Source: Proluteimonas luteida (lineage in GTDB: Bacteria; Pseudomonadota; Gammaproteobacteria; Xanthomonadales; Xanthomonadaceae). Taken from it: a stretch of 64,000 bases of DNA. The notes under the pieces were generated by a model. It saw nothing but the letters and a program-made list of their open reading frames with translations, searched no databases and had not been told where the DNA came from. Made by a program: the position numbers and the translations under genes. Each line of letters begins with the position of its first letter. Positions within the stretch are counted from its first letter, which is position 1. Of this stretch, positions 26,995 to 39,482 are shown in pieces. The stretch spans positions 1 through 64,000 of the forward strand of contig NZ_JAIWPT010000006.1 of the NCBI RefSeq assembly GCF_021191695.1, written 5' to 3'.

Positions 26995-27316
26995 CGTCCA
27001 CTCTCCTGCTCGTGTTCCCGTCCGGCCTTTGGCCAAACAGAGAAGATCCCTGCATTCGCTGGAGATTGCTGTCGTCCAGACGGCCTAGGCCATCCGGCCA
27101 GCCGCCGCATCCACACCGACCTGCGTGCCCCACGCGTGCATGGCGTTCGCTCGCCACCCACACGTAAACGCGATTCGGGGCGCATAACGGACAGCGCATC
27201 GGCAATGGCGGATGCGGCCGCTGCGAAGTCGACCACTCGCACGGCAGCTGTCAGTTCCCGGCCCCGAATGTCGTGGCAGACATCGACGACCCCCGACGAC
27301 ATCCAGGAACCCCGCC
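26995..27316. promoter_or_regulatory. 322-bp divergent promoter region of the TPS operon and the broken gene
   Basis: Holds the promoters for the minus-strand CHAT-TPS operon and the plus-strand gene at 27317. Short perfect palindromes TTTGGCCAAA (27028-27037) and GGCCTAGGCC (about 27080-27089) lie in the part nearest the CHAT gene and are candidate operators. I found no convincing sigma-70 or sigma-54 pair. Confidence 0.35.
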
Positions 27317-28650
27317 GTGCACAGAGTCCTGCTTCTCGCATTCGCCCTCGCTGCTTTCGCCGCCCCGCCGCTGCAGGCACAGAACCTGGCGAACGCGGTC
27401 ATCGACCGGACACCGTTGGCCGCGAACATCGGCGCGATCACCACCAACATCAGCGACGCACTGCCGGTGGCAGAGCACCTGCACGACCTCGATCAACTTG
27501 CGCCGTTGCCGCTGCCCGAAGACTTCAACTTCGGCCCCGGCTACTACCGCGGCACCATTCGCTCCTATTGCCTGCACGCCGGCACCTACGGCCCCACCAC
27601 CGGCGACGGCTACCTGATCGCGCCGCTGAAAGGGAACCATGCAGGATCGGCGGCATCCTCACCCGCTCGGCGCAACACCCGCAGATCGAGCAGCGCGACG
27701 TCCAGCGCCTGATCTGGGGCGTCGAGAGCGGGGCGAACTGGAACAACTACGACAACGGCTTCAAGTCGCGCGTGGCGCCGCTGCTGTCGGCGCAGGACAT
27801 CGCCGCGCTCGGCGCCGAGCCGGCGCGCAAGCAGGCGGCCAGCATGGTCAAGGCCCGCATCGGCAGGCTGATTTCCGGCGGCGCCCAGAACGTGGTGAAC
27901 GAAGTCGGCAACTGGCGCAGCAGGTTGACCAGCGCCGGCGTCCCGTTCGAGGAACTGGAGCGCGCCGGAGTCCTCACCGGCACCGCGCCCTGGGGCAGGG
28001 GCAGCCGCCGGGACATCGGTCCCGGCAACTGGGCCTACGTCGGCGACGGCTTCTACCTGCGCACCTCCTCCAACGGCTACCGTTCCACGACGCTGGAAGT
28101 GTTCCGCACCGGCACCGCCGAGATCACCCGCGACACCCTGGGCCGCATCACCCGCTTCGATTCGGACGGCTACGTCATCGATACCCGCTATGTGCCCGGC
28201 GACACCCCGCAGACCGTGGACGGCCAGCCCGCATGGCGCTTCAGCGAAGTCACCTTCCGCCACCCCGACGGACGCAGCGAGACCATCCGCGACAGGGGCC
28301 ACATGCTGGCGCAAGCTTCGTTGCCGGACACGGTCGCCTCCATGTCCATGGTCGTTTACGGTGACGCACCGAAGGGAAGCCTAGACGACATGCAGCACTA
28401 CAACGATGGCCTGAAGTCGGCGACCGATCCCAGCGACTTCAAGGGACGCGGGGAATGGATCCTCGAACACCTCAATCGCGTCAAGGCTGCCTGGCTGGCA
28501 GCCATCGATGCCCTGGCCGGCCGCACCGGCGCCCCCCCGCCCGGCCCGGGGAAGCGTCCGCTCGACCCCAGCCGGCATGTCGCCACGCCAGCCAACACCA
28601 ACAAGCAGCGTCTGGGGATGAGTCCGGTTCTCCAACGATACAACGACTGA
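27317..28650 (+). pseudogene. secreted protein of unknown function, broken by a 1-base frameshift
   Basis: A GTG at 27317 opens a clear signal peptide (HRVLLLAFALAAFAAPPLQAQ) and a conserved-looking segment with YCLHAGTYGPTTGDGYLIAPLKG. Near 27632-27650 the frame ends in unrelated residues. A coherent sequence continues in the frame one base back: IGGILTRSAQHPQIEQRDVQRLIWGVESGANW, on to NWAYVGDGFYLRTSSNGYRSTTLEV and the end at 28650. Restoring one base, for example a fourth G in the AAAGGG run, joins the halves as a protein of about 444 residues. This is a real mutation or a base-call error; the heptamer fits programmed slippage poorly. The family is not one I can name. Separate mature domains are not evident. 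Confidence 0.75.
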
Positions 28651-28769
28651 ACGCGCGAGCTTCCGGCGGTCAGGCCGGCTTTCCGGTCACGGCCCCGCTC
28701 GTCGCTCAAAAGGAACGTGCACCCGCACGCGCCGGTGGCTTGGTCCGGATCGGACAGTGTCACTTGCCG

Positions 28770-30134
28770 TCACTTGCCGATGCAGAAACTCGAGAAGATA
28801 TGCCCGAGCAGGTCGTCGGGCAGCACCCGCCCGGTGATCTCGCCGGTGGCGTCGTGGGCCTGCCGCAAGGCTTCGGCGGTCAGTTCAAGCGCCTCGGCGT
28901 GCAGGGTGTCCCGGGCGGCGCGCACGGCGTCGCGGGCGCGCCGCAGGCCGTCGACCTGCCGGGTGCGCGCGGTGAAGGCGCCCTCGCCCGCCGCCGACGC
29001 GCCGCCGGCATGTGCGTGCAACACGGCGCGCAGCGCATCGAGGCCGGCGCCGGTGTGCGCGGACACGCGCAGCACGTCGGCATCGGCCAGAGCGGCGCCC
29101 TGCTGCGGGTCGGCGGTCAGCAGGTCGATCTTGTTGTGCAGCCACAGCACCGCCGGCACGCCTGCGATCGCGTCGGCGACCGCCGCGGCGCCGCGTGCCG
29201 GATCGCGCGCGTCCAGCACCACGATCGCCAGGTCCGCGCGCGTCAGTTCGCCGCGCGCGCGACGCATGCCTTCGCGCTCGATCGCATCGCCCGCCTCGCG
29301 CAGGCCGGCGGTGTCGACCAGGGTCAGTTCGATGCCGTCGATGCGCACCGTTTCCTGCAGCAGGTCGCGGGTGGTGCCGGCGATCTCGGTGACGATCGCG
29401 CGGTCGCTGCCGGCCAGGGCATTGAGCAGCGAGCTCTTGCCCGCGTTCGGCGGGCCGACGATGACCGCGTGCACGCCGTCGCGCAGCTTGCGGCCCTGCT
29501 CGGCCTCGGCCAGCAAGATGTCGAGCTGCGCGGCGAGGTCGTCGATGCGCGCGGCGACGATGTCGCCGCCGAGCGCGTCGATGGGTTCGTCGGAGAAGTC
29601 GATCATCGCCTCGACGTGTACGCGCAGCGTCAGCAGCGCTTCGGCGATCGCGTCGACGCGGGTCGAGAACACGCCGTCGAGTGCGCGCCGCGCCGCGCGC
29701 GCCGCGCGCAGGTCGCCGGCCGCGATCAGGTCTGCCACCGCCTCGGCCTGGGTCAGGTCGAGGCGGCCGTTGAGGAACGCGCGTTCGCTGAACTCGCCGG
29801 GCCGGGCCGGGCGCGCGCCCAGCGTGCCGGCGCGATCGACCAACTGCCGCAGCACGACCGGGCTGCCATGGGCCTGCAGTTCGACGACGTCCTCGCCGGT
29901 GTAGCTGGCCGGCGCGACGAAGGCCAGCGCGATGCCGTCGTCGAGCACGTCGCCGTCGGCGTCGCGGAAGCGCACGTGGTGCGCGTGGCGCGGCCGCAGC
30001 GTGCGGCGCCCGCAGATCGCCGCGGCGATGCGCAGCGCATCCGGCCCCGACAGCCGCACGATGCCGACGCCGCCGGCACCGGCGGGCGTGGCGATCGCGA
30101 CGATGGTGTCGGTATCGTGCAGGCGCGAAGTCAT
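28770..30134 (-). CDS. mnmE: tRNA uridine-5-carboxymethylaminomethyl GTPase MnmE
   Basis: 454 residues, full length. With MnmG it modifies the wobble uridine (U34) of certain tRNAs using a formyl-THF-type cofactor and GTP. The N-terminal folate-binding domain begins [23 protein letters not shown] and includes [22 protein letters not shown]. The inserted G domain has Walker [10 protein letters not shown] near residue 225, DTAGLRE and HNKID. The C-terminus ends in the essential FCIGK. It ends the minus-strand rpmH-rnpA-yidC-mnmE block typical of the origin. A tandem GTCACTTGCC pair spans its stop codon. Confidence 0.97.
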   Translation of the reverse strand: MTSRLHDTDTIVAIATPAGAGGVGIVRLSGPDALRIAAAICGRRTLRPRHAHHVRFRDADGDVLDDGIALAFVAPASYTGEDVVELQAHGSPVVLRQLVDRAGTLGARPARPGEFSERAFLNGRLDLTQAEAVADLIAAGDLRAARAARRALDGVFSTRVDAIAEALLTLRVHVEAMIDFSDEPIDALGGDIVAARIDDLAAQLDILLAEAEQGRKLRDGVHAVIVGPPNAGKSSLLNALAGSDRAIVTEIAGTTRDLLQETVRIDGIELTLVDTAGLREAGDAIEREGMRRARGELTRADLAIVVLDARDPARGAAAVADAIAGVPAVLWLHNKIDLLTADPQQGAALADADVLRVSAHTGAGLDALRAVLHAHAGGASAAGEGAFTARTRQVDGLRRARDAVRAARDTLHAEALELTAEALRQAHDATGEITGRVLPDDLLGHIFSSFCIGK

Positions 30135-30234
30135 CGGGCGATTCTCGCAGAACGCACGAACCCGCCGGATGGCGGGCTCGTGGCAGACGGACGACAGGCG
30201 GGCCCTCGCCCGCGGAACGTCGGACCCGGCAGCG

Positions 30235-31947
30235 TCAGGCCTTGGCCGGCGCCTCGCTGTAGCGGCGGATCATCCACCACTGCTGCAGCAGGCCGAGGCC
30301 GCCGTTGGTGACCCAGTACAGCACCAGGCCCGAGGGGAAGAACACCATGATCACACCGAAGATCACCGGCATCAGCTGCATGATCTTCTGCTGCATCGGG
30401 TCCATGCCGACCATCGGCGTGAGCTTCTGCGTGGCCCACATGATGGCGATGTTGAGCACCGGCAGGATGAAGTACGGATCGCGCGCGGTCAGGTCCTGGA
30501 TCCACAGGATCCACGGCGCGTGGCGCAGTTCCACCGACTCCAGCAGCACCCAGTACAGGGCGAAGAACACCGGCATCTGCAGCAGCACCGGCAGGCAGCC
30601 GCCGACGGGGTTGATCTTCTCCTTCTTGTAGAGCTCCATCATCGCCATCTGGAACTTCTGCTTGTCGTCTCCGTAGCGCTCCTTGAGCTGGGCGATGCGC
30701 GGCTGGAACTTGCGCATCTTGGCCATCGACTTGTACTGCGCGACCGACAGCGGATACAGCGCCAGCTTGACCAGCAGCACCAGGCCGATGATCGACCAGC
30801 CCCAGTTGCCCAGCAGGCCGTGCAGCTTGGACAGGATCCAGAACAGGCCCTCGCCGAGCATCGCGAACAGCGAGAAGCGGCTGTAGTCGACGACACGGTC
30901 GAGGCCGCGCACGCCTTCGGCGCGGATCAGGTCGACCTGCTTGGGCCCGACCCACAGGCGCGCGCTGCTGGTCGCCTGCTGGCCCGGGGCGACGCCGACC
31001 GGCGGGCCGAGCTCGCGGATCAGGTAGCGCGGCACGCCGGCGCTGCGGTCGACCTGCATCGAGATCGTGCTGACGTCGTCGGGCTGCGGCACCCAGGCGC
31101 TGAAGAAATGGTGCTGCATCATCGCGATCCACGCCTGGCGGTCGCTGGCATTGAGCGGACCGTCGCCCTCGAAGTCCCCCAGCTGGCGGCGGCCGTAGCC
31201 GATGTCGCTGCCGAACCAGGTCGCGCCGAGCAGGCTGAACGACTCGGGATTGGTCATGTTGCGCTTGATCTCGGGCGCGGTGCGGATCAGCTGGCGGTAG
31301 ACGAAACCCTGCCACGGCACGTTGCTGCCGTTGATCACCTCGTCGCGCACTTCGACCGCATAGCCGCCGCGGGTGAGCACGATGTTGCGGCGGATCGTCA
31401 CGCCGCGGCCGTCGGTCCACACGAACGGCACGACCAGGGTGTTCTCGCCGTCGGCCAGCGTGTAGCTGGTGTCCGGGCGCTCGGGGGCGAACCCGGTCTC
31501 GTGCGACGGCGCGTCGTTGCCGCTGCTGACCCAGCCGCTCTGCGCGGCATAGAAATGCGCCGGGTCGGTGTCGAGCAGGCGTACCGGCGGACTGCCCGCG
31601 TCGCGCGTCTGCGGATACGCCAGCAGGTCGGCCTGCACGATGTTGCCGCCGTCGACGACGATCCGCAGCACGTCGGACTGGACCACGACCTGGCGGTTCG
31701 TCGCCGGCGTCGCCGCGACCTCGCCCGACGCCGCATCCGGGATCGCGCCGACAGGCGCGGCAGGCGCCGTCGGGACTGCCGCGCCAGCGGCCGCCGGCGC
31801 AGCGGTCGGCACGGTGCCGGAACCGGAGGCGGCCTGCGTCGTGGTCTGCACGGGCGCCGGCGCGGCCTGCTCCTTGCCCCACTCCATCCACAACAGCACG
31901 GCGACCATCAGCCAGGCGAGGATCAGGAAAGTACGGGTCTGGTTCAT
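30235..31947 (-). CDS. yidC: membrane protein insertase YidC
   Basis: 570 residues. YidC inserts and folds inner-membrane proteins with or without SecYEG. The N-terminal anchor is [24 protein letters not shown] large periplasmic beta domain follows an Ala/Pro/Thr linker. The conserved five-helix core includes [45 protein letters not shown] and [21 protein letters not shown]. The length matches gram-negative YidC. The rnpA stop is only 13 bases upstream, with no room for the small yidD gene that often lies between them. Confidence 0.97.
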   Translation of the reverse strand: MNQTRTFLILAWLMVAVLLWMEWGKEQAAPAPVQTTTQAASGSGTVPTAAPAAAGAAVPTAPAAPVGAIPDAASGEVAATPATNRQVVVQSDVLRIVVDGGNIVQADLLAYPQTRDAGSPPVRLLDTDPAHFYAAQSGWVSSGNDAPSHETGFAPERPDTSYTLADGENTLVVPFVWTDGRGVTIRRNIVLTRGGYAVEVRDEVINGSNVPWQGFVYRQLIRTAPEIKRNMTNPESFSLLGATWFGSDIGYGRRQLGDFEGDGPLNASDRQAWIAMMQHHFFSAWVPQPDDVSTISMQVDRSAGVPRYLIRELGPPVGVAPGQQATSSARLWVGPKQVDLIRAEGVRGLDRVVDYSRFSLFAMLGEGLFWILSKLHGLLGNWGWSIIGLVLLVKLALYPLSVAQYKSMAKMRKFQPRIAQLKERYGDDKQKFQMAMMELYKKEKINPVGGCLPVLLQMPVFFALYWVLLESVELRHAPWILWIQDLTARDPYFILPVLNIAIMWATQKLTPMVGMDPMQQKIMQLMPVIFGVIMVFFPSGLVLYWVTNGGLGLLQQWWMIRRYSEAPAKA

Positions 31948-31960
31948 CAGGCAGGCAAGC

Positions 31961-32380
31961 TCATGCGCCGGCGGATGCCGGCGGGGATGGAGGAGTCGAA
32001 GCGGCCGGCATTGTGCCGGTCGCGGCCACGGGCGGCAATGCGCCGGCGCGCTGCAAGGCGGCGGTGAAGGCGGTACCGATCGCGCGGGCGTCCGCGCCGG
32101 CCGCGGCCGGACGGGCCACGACCACGTAGCAGCCCGGCACCAGCTGCGGGCGCAGCCGCCGGAACTGTTCGCGCAGGACGCGCTTGATGCGGTTGCGGCC
32201 GACGGCGCGCTTGTCGACCTTGCGCGATACCGCCAGACCCAGGCGCGCCTGGCCGGGTTCGCGCAGCAGATGCACGGCCAGCAACGGGGTCGCCGTGCGC
32301 CGTGCATCGGCGAAGACGCGGTCGAATTCCGCGCGCAGGCGTACCCGCGCTTCCCGCGGGAAACGGGCGCCGGAATTCAT
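31961..32380 (-). CDS. rnpA: ribonuclease P protein component
   Basis: 139 residues. Protein subunit of RNase P, which helps the catalytic RNA trim the 5' leader of pre-tRNAs. The start [23 protein letters not shown] is chosen at the family beginning; the frame remains open upstream without conserved sequence. The signature [13 protein letters not shown] and [16 protein letters not shown] are present. The C-terminal 25 residues are an Ala/Pro-rich tail beyond the usual fold. It is probably co-transcribed with rpmH, 52 bases away. Confidence 0.95.
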   Translation of the reverse strand: MNSGARFPREARVRLRAEFDRVFADARRTATPLLAVHLLREPGQARLGLAVSRKVDKRAVGRNRIKRVLREQFRRLRPQLVPGCYVVVARPAAAGADARAIGTAFTAALQRAGALPPVAATGTMPAASTPPSPPASAGA

Positions 32381-32432
32381 CGGATCGGAACGGCGGACCG
32401 GTGGGCGAGCAGGCTCACCCACGGCGCGGAAC

Positions 32433-32573
32433 TCAGGCCGAGAGGACCTTGCGGCCCTTCGCGCGACGGCGGGCGAGGATCTTGCGGCCGTCGGCCGTCG
32501 CCATGCGGGCACGGAAACCGTGGTCGCGCTTGCGCTTGAGATTGCTGGGCTGGTAGGTGCGCTTGGTAGCCAT
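32433..32573 (-). CDS. rpmH: 50S ribosomal protein L34
   Basis: 46 residues, highly basic: [20 protein letters not shown], then [25 protein letters not shown]. It is diagnostic for L34. The ATG at 32573 has a nearby GAAGG-type ribosome-binding site. It is the first gene of the minus-strand block and divergent from dnaA. Confidence 0.98.
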   Translation of the reverse strand: MATKRTYQPSNLKRKRDHGFRARMATADGRKILARRRAKGRKVLSA

Positions 32574-32772
32574 GGAGAAGCCTTCGGGGCGACGCGACAG
32601 ATAAGGAACCGGAAATTCTAGCGGTGCGGCGATGACCCGGTCAAGCCACGCCGGCATCGGCCGCACCGCGGGATGCGCCCGTGCGCGGGCAGGTGATAGT
32701 CTGCCTGCCCTTCTCCCGGTCCCGGAACCGCGCAGCTGCGCGGCGGTGCCCGCTTTGTCGAATCCCGTACGC

Positions 32773-34107
32773 ATGATGGATGCCTGGCCCCGCTGCCTCC
32801 AACGCCTCGAAGCCGAATTCCCGGCCGAGGATGTCCACACCTGGCTCAAGCCGCTGCAGGCACAGGCGAACGCGCAGACCACCGTGCTGTATGCCCCCAA
32901 CGCCTTCGTCCGCGACGAGGTGCAGGCGCGCTACCTGCCGCGCATCCGCGAGCTGCTGGAACACTTCGGCGGCATCGACGACGTCAGCCTGCAGGTCGGC
33001 TCGCTGCCGCGCGCGCCGGCACCGGTGCCGGCCGGCGCCGCAGACCCCGGACGCGGGCCGGCGGCAGCGCCGATGGAGGCCTTCTCCGGCAACCTGGACA
33101 ACCACTACACCTTCGACAACTTCGTCGAGGGCCGCAGCAACCAGATGGGCCGCGCCGCCGCCTGGCAGGCCGCGCTCAATCCCGGCGAACGCGCCCACAA
33201 CCCGCTGCTGCTCTACGGCGGCACCGGCCTGGGCAAGACCCACCTGATGTTCGCCGCCGGCAACGAGATGCGCCGGATCAACCCGCGTGCGCGGATCCTG
33301 TACCTGCGCTCGGAGGAGTTCTACAGCGCGTTCTTCCGCTCGATCCAGGAACGGACCTCGGACCAGTTCAAGCGCCAGTTCCGCCAGATCGACGCGCTGC
33401 TGATCGACGACATCCAGTTCTTCGCCGGCAAGGACCGGACCCAGGAGGAGTTCTTCCACACCTTCAACACGCTGTTCGACAGCAAGCAGCAGATCATCAT
33501 GACCTGCGACCGCTATCCGCGCGAGGTCGAGGGGCTGGAGCCGAGGCTGAAGTCGCGGCTGTCGTGGGGCCTGTCGGTGGCGATCGATCCACCGGATTTC
33601 GAGACCCGCGCGGCGATCGTGCTGGCCAAGGCCCGCGAGCGCGGCACCCAGATGCCCGACGACGTGGCGTTCCTGCTGGCCAAGAAGATGCACTCGAACG
33701 TACGCGACCTCGAAGGCGCGCTGAACACGCTGGCGGCGCGCGCCAATTTCATGGGCCGGGCGATCACCGTGGAGTTCGCCCAGGAGACCCTGCGCGACCT
33801 GCTGCGGGCCCAGCAGCAGGCCATCAGCATCGCCAACATCCAGAAGGTCGTGGCAGACTACTATGGCTTGCAGATCAAGGATTTGCTGTCGAAACGGCGC
33901 ACCCGTTCGCTGGCACGTCCCAGGCAGGTGGCGATGGCGCTGTCCAAGGAACTGACCGAACACAGCCTGCCGGAGATCGGCGAGGCGTTCGCCGGTCGCG
34001 ACCATACGACGGTGCTGCACGCCTGCCGGCAGATCCGCACGCTGATCGAAAGCGACGGCAAGCTGCGCGAGGACTGGGACAAGCTGATCCGCAAGCTCAG
34101 CGAGTAA
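32773..34107 (+). CDS. dnaA: chromosomal replication initiator DnaA
   Basis: 444 residues. DnaA binds boxes in oriC, melts the duplex unwinding element and loads the helicase. Domain I is [27 protein letters not shown]. Domain II is a short Ala/Pro linker (about 80-110). The AAA+ domain has Walker [10 protein letters not shown] near residue 155 and Walker [13 protein letters not shown]. The DNA-binding domain IV holds the [14 protein letters not shown] signature. Two adjacent ATGs at 32773 and 32776 are possible starts; MDAWPR at 32776 is the usual family form. Confidence 0.98.
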   Translation: MMDAWPRCLQRLEAEFPAEDVHTWLKPLQAQANAQTTVLYAPNAFVRDEVQARYLPRIRELLEHFGGIDDVSLQVGSLPRAPAPVPAGAADPGRGPAAAPMEAFSGNLDNHYTFDNFVEGRSNQMGRAAAWQAALNPGERAHNPLLLYGGTGLGKTHLMFAAGNEMRRINPRARILYLRSEEFYSAFFRSIQERTSDQFKRQFRQIDALLIDDIQFFAGKDRTQEEFFHTFNTLFDSKQQIIMTCDRYPREVEGLEPRLKSRLSWGLSVAIDPPDFETRAAIVLAKARERGTQMPDDVAFLLAKKMHSNVRDLEGALNTLAARANFMGRAITVEFAQETLRDLLRAQQQAISIANIQKVVADYYGLQIKDLLSKRRTRSLARPRQVAMALSKELTEHSLPEIGEAFAGRDHTTVLHACRQIRTLIESDGKLREDWDKLIRKLSE

Positions 34108-34360
34108 GCTGGGGGCGACCGGGGTGTGGGCAGTTGTGGCGCAAGGGGTGGAGAAGCTGTGGATGGATTGGCCCCCACCAGGTTGTCCACAGGCTCCGGG
34201 CACCGGCCGCGCCCAGTTGTCCACCGGGTTGTACTTCCGGAAAATTCATTCAAATCAGGGTGTTACGAGACATATCACCCGGTTTTGGCGGCACCCAGCT
34301 CCACCTTCTTTAGATTTATTCCTTTCTTAAAAAAGCTCGGGACAAGGGGATAACACCGAC
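34108..34360. other. oriC: origin of replication (oriC), dnaA-dnaN intergenic region
   Basis: 253 non-coding bases between dnaA and dnaN. The left part holds DnaA-box-like 9-mers: TTGTCCACA at 34183-34191 (one change from TTATCCACA), TTGTCCACC at 34217-34225, and TGTGGATGG at 34158-34166, which is a box on the minus strand with two changes. GGGGATAAC near 34347-34353 is a further minus-strand candidate. The right part is AT-rich in an otherwise GC-rich genome: a stretch from about 34309 to 34336 of mostly T and A (TTTAGATTTATTCC, TTCTTAAAAAA) fits a duplex unwinding element. Experimental origins of related bacteria map to this interval. Confidence 0.85.
34183..34191 (+). promoter_or_regulatory. 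best DnaA box in oriC
   Basis: TTGTCCACA differs from the strict consensus at one position. A second copy with one further change lies at 34217. The two are on the same strand, 34 bases apart, about three helical turns. Confidence 0.6.
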
Positions 34361-35461
34361 ATGCGTTTCAGTCTGCAACGCGAAACTCTGCTGAAGCCGC
34401 TGGCTCAGGTCGTCAATGTCGTCGAACGCCGGCAGACCCTGCCCGTGCTGGCCAACCTGCTGGTCCAGGTCCATGACGGCCAGCTGTCGCTGACCGGGAC
34501 CGACCTCGAGGTCGAGATGGTCTCGCGACGCGCGGTCGAAGACGCCCAGGACGGCGAAACCACGATCCCGGCGCGCAAGCTGTTCGACATCGTCCGCGCG
34601 CTGCCCGACGGCAGCAAGGTCGTGATCTCGCAGTCCGGCGACAAGGTCACGGTGCAGGCCGGACGCAGCCGCTTCACCCTGGCGACCCTGCCTGCCGGCG
34701 ATTTCCCGTCGGTCGACGAGGTCGAGGCGACCGAGCGCATCGCGGTGCCGGAAGCCGCGCTCAAGGAGCTGATCGAGCGCACCGCGTTCGCGATGGCCCA
34801 GCAGGACGTGCGCTACTACCTCAACGGCCTGCTGTTCGATCTCGGCGACACGCGCCTGCGCTGCGTCGCCACCGACGGCCATCGCCTGGCGCTGTGCGAG
34901 ACAACGCTGGAGGACGCGGTGCAGTCCAAGCGCCAGATCATCCTGCCGCGCAAGGGCGTGACCGAGCTGCAGCGCCTGCTGGAAGGCGGCGACAAGGCCC
35001 TGGAGCTGGAACTCGGCCGCAATCACCTGCGGGTCAAGCGCGACGATGTCACCTTCACCAGCAAGCTGATCGACGGGCGTTTCCCCGATTACGAGGCGGT
35101 GATCCCGATCGGTGCCGACCGCGAGGTCAAGATCGACCGCGAGGTCCTGCGCGCCGCGCTGCAGCGCGTGGCGATCCTGTCCAACGAGAAGTATCGCGGC
35201 GTGCGGCTGGAAGTCTCGCCGGGGACGGTGAAGATCAACGCGCACAATCCCGAGCAGGAAGAGGCGCAGGAGGAAGTCGAGGCCGAGACCAAGGTCGACG
35301 ACCTGGCGGTGGGCTTCAACGTCAACTACCTGCTGGACGCGCTGACCGCGCTGCGCGGCGAGCAGGTGATCCTCAAGCTGCGCGATGCGAACTCCTCGGC
35401 GCTGGTACGCGAAGCCGCCGACGAGCGCAGCCGCCATGTCGTGATGCCGCTGCGGCTCTGA
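34361..35461 (+). CDS. dnaN: DNA polymerase III beta sliding clamp
   Basis: 366 residues, full length. The dimeric clamp tethers Pol III and other enzymes to DNA. It begins MRFSLQRETLLKPLAQVVNV and contains VVERRQTLPVLANLLVQV, the LATDGHRLAL-equivalent CVATDGHRLALCE, and FPDYEAVIP. It ends in the family style SSALVREAADERSRHVVMPLRL. The ATG follows oriC directly, so transcription may come from the dnaA promoter or from within oriC. Confidence 0.98.
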   Translation: MRFSLQRETLLKPLAQVVNVVERRQTLPVLANLLVQVHDGQLSLTGTDLEVEMVSRRAVEDAQDGETTIPARKLFDIVRALPDGSKVVISQSGDKVTVQAGRSRFTLATLPAGDFPSVDEVEATERIAVPEAALKELIERTAFAMAQQDVRYYLNGLLFDLGDTRLRCVATDGHRLALCETTLEDAVQSKRQIILPRKGVTELQRLLEGGDKALELELGRNHLRVKRDDVTFTSKLIDGRFPDYEAVIPIGADREVKIDREVLRAALQRVAILSNEKYRGVRLEVSPGTVKINAHNPEQEEAQEEVEAETKVDDLAVGFNVNYLLDALTALRGEQVILKLRDANSSALVREAADERSRHVVMPLRL

Positions 35462-35497
35462 CCGCCCGGACCGTGCCCGGAGGATTCCGCCCGGGCA

Positions 35498-35513
35498 TGT
35501 TTCACGTGGAACA
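35498..35513. promoter_or_regulatory. parS: parS-type centromere site 1 (dnaN-recF intergenic)
   Basis: TGTTTCACGTGGAACA, a 16-mer palindrome with one mismatch between its arms. It matches the chromosomal parS consensus TGTT(T/C)CACGTG(A/G)AACA bound by ParB. It is the first of four such sites in 1.3 kb. Confidence 0.85.
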
Positions 35514-35582
35514 CGACGCCCGGCCCTGCCGGGCGTTTTCCGTTCCGCATCACGTTCCGCTCCCGTCCGCGCAGGATCCTTC

Positions 35583-36731
35583 GTGCTGATCACCCGCCTC
35601 GACCTCCGCCAGCTGCGCAACCTCGACACGGTGTCGTTGGCGCCCGGGCCCGGGCTCAACCTGCTGCTCGGCGACAATGGCGCCGGCAAGACCAGCGTGC
35701 TGGAAGGTCTGCATCTGATGGCGTATGGCCGCAGCTTCCGCGGACGTGTCCGTGACGGACTGGTCCGGCGCGGCAGCGACGCGCTCGAGGTCTACGCGGA
35801 GTGGCTGCCGGCGCCGGGAGAACGGCCGCGCCGGGCGGGCCTTCGGCATGCCGGCGCCAGCTGGGAAGGACGCCTGGATGGCGCCACCGTGCCGCAACTG
35901 GGCGATCTGTGCGCGGCCCTGATGGTCGTGACCTTCGAGCCCGGCAGCCACGCGCTGGTGTCCGGCAGCAGCGAGGTGCGGCGGCGGTTCCTCGACTGGG
36001 GACTGTTCCACGTGGAACAGGATTTCCTCGGCCAGTGGCGGCGCTACGCACGGGCGCTGAAGCAGCGCAATGCGCTGCTGAAGTCCGGTGCCGGCGGCGC
36101 CCAGCTGGATGCTTGGGACGTCGAGCTCGCGGATGCGGCCGCGCCGCTGGATCGTCGCCGCGAACAATACCTGCTGCGCCTGCAGGCCGCCCTGCAGCGC
36201 ATCGCCGCGCGCCTGGCGCCGTCGCTGGGCGCGCCGCAGCTGACGTTCCAGCCCGGATGGCGGCGCGCCGACCTGTCGCTGGCCGATGCCCTGCTCGTCG
36301 CCCGCGAGCGCGACCGGAACCTCGGCTATACCACGGTGGGCCCGCACCGCGCGGACTGGCGCATCGCGTTCGCCGACAACCCGGACCAGTCGCTGCTGTC
36401 GCGGGGACAGGCCAAGCAGGCGGCGTTGTGCTGCCTGCTGGCCCAGGCGGAGGATTGCGCGGCCGTGGCGGGGGCATGGCCGGTCATCGCGCTCGACGAT
36501 CTGGCCTCGGAGCTGGACCGCCACCACCAGCAGCACGTGCTGGCCCATCTGGCGGAAGCCGGCGCGCAGGTGCTGCTGACCGGCACCGAGGTCCCGCCGC
36601 ACTGGCCGGAGGCGGTCCTGGCCAATGCGTCGGTGTTCCACGTGGAACAGGGCCGTGTGGTCCCCGCCGGCGTCGTCCGGCCCGAGGGCGCACCGCCGGT
36701 CGATCCGGCCGGTCCGGGATGCGGCGTCTGA
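35583..36731 (+). CDS. recF: DNA replication/repair protein RecF
   Basis: 382 residues from a GTG at 35583. RecF is an SMC-like ATPase that helps RecOR load RecA at gaps. The Walker A is GDNGAGKTSVLEGLHLMAYGRSF at about residues 30-37 and onward. The signature region is LLSRGQAKQAALCCLLAQAE, and Walker B is PVIALDDLASELD. Two parS-type 16-mers fall inside the gene, both encoding FHVEQ: one in the conserved DWGLFHVEQ segment and one at SVFHVEQGRVV near the C-terminus. The C-terminal 20 residues are Pro/Gly-rich. Confidence 0.96.
   Translation: MLITRLDLRQLRNLDTVSLAPGPGLNLLLGDNGAGKTSVLEGLHLMAYGRSFRGRVRDGLVRRGSDALEVYAEWLPAPGERPRRAGLRHAGASWEGRLDGATVPQLGDLCAALMVVTFEPGSHALVSGSSEVRRRFLDWGLFHVEQDFLGQWRRYARALKQRNALLKSGAGGAQLDAWDVELADAAAPLDRRREQYLLRLQAALQRIAARLAPSLGAPQLTFQPGWRRADLSLADALLVARERDRNLGYTTVGPHRADWRIAFADNPDQSLLSRGQAKQAALCCLLAQAEDCAAVAGAWPVIALDDLASELDRHHQQHVLAHLAEAGAQVLLTGTEVPPHWPEAVLANASVFHVEQGRVVPAGVVRPEGAPPVDPAGPGCGV
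36004..36019. promoter_or_regulatory. parS: parS-type centromere site 2 (inside recF)
   Basis: TGTTCCACGTGGAACA is a perfect 16-bp palindrome. It encodes the LFHVEQ segment of RecF, so both the protein and the DNA site constrain the sequence. Confidence 0.9.
36634..36649. promoter_or_regulatory. parS: parS-type centromere site 3 (inside recF)
   Basis: TGTTCCACGTGGAACA, identical to site 2 and in the same reading frame relative to the codons (VFHVEQ), 630 bases downstream of it. Confidence 0.9.
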
Positions 36732-36761
36732 CCGCTGTGCTGCCGGCCGTCGCCGGCCTGA

Positions 36762-39368
<2,607 letters not shown>

Positions 39369-39482
39369 TCGCCGGACTAGCCGACAGGCATTGCGGCGCG
39401 TGGCGCAGGATGCCCGCGCCGGATTGACGAAACGTTAATCCGCGCCGCCTTACAACGGGTATCCGGAACAGGGAGACTTGCC

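Noticed and set aside
27628..27645. Programmed -1 frameshift at AAAGGGA in the broken secreted-protein gene
   Set aside because: Re-pairing of the tRNAs after slippage would be poor and no downstream stimulatory structure is apparent; mutation or base-call error is simpler.
28759..28778. Tandem GTCACTTGCC pair at the mnmE stop
   Set aside because: A 10-bp duplication with no effect on the protein; chance slippage is enough.
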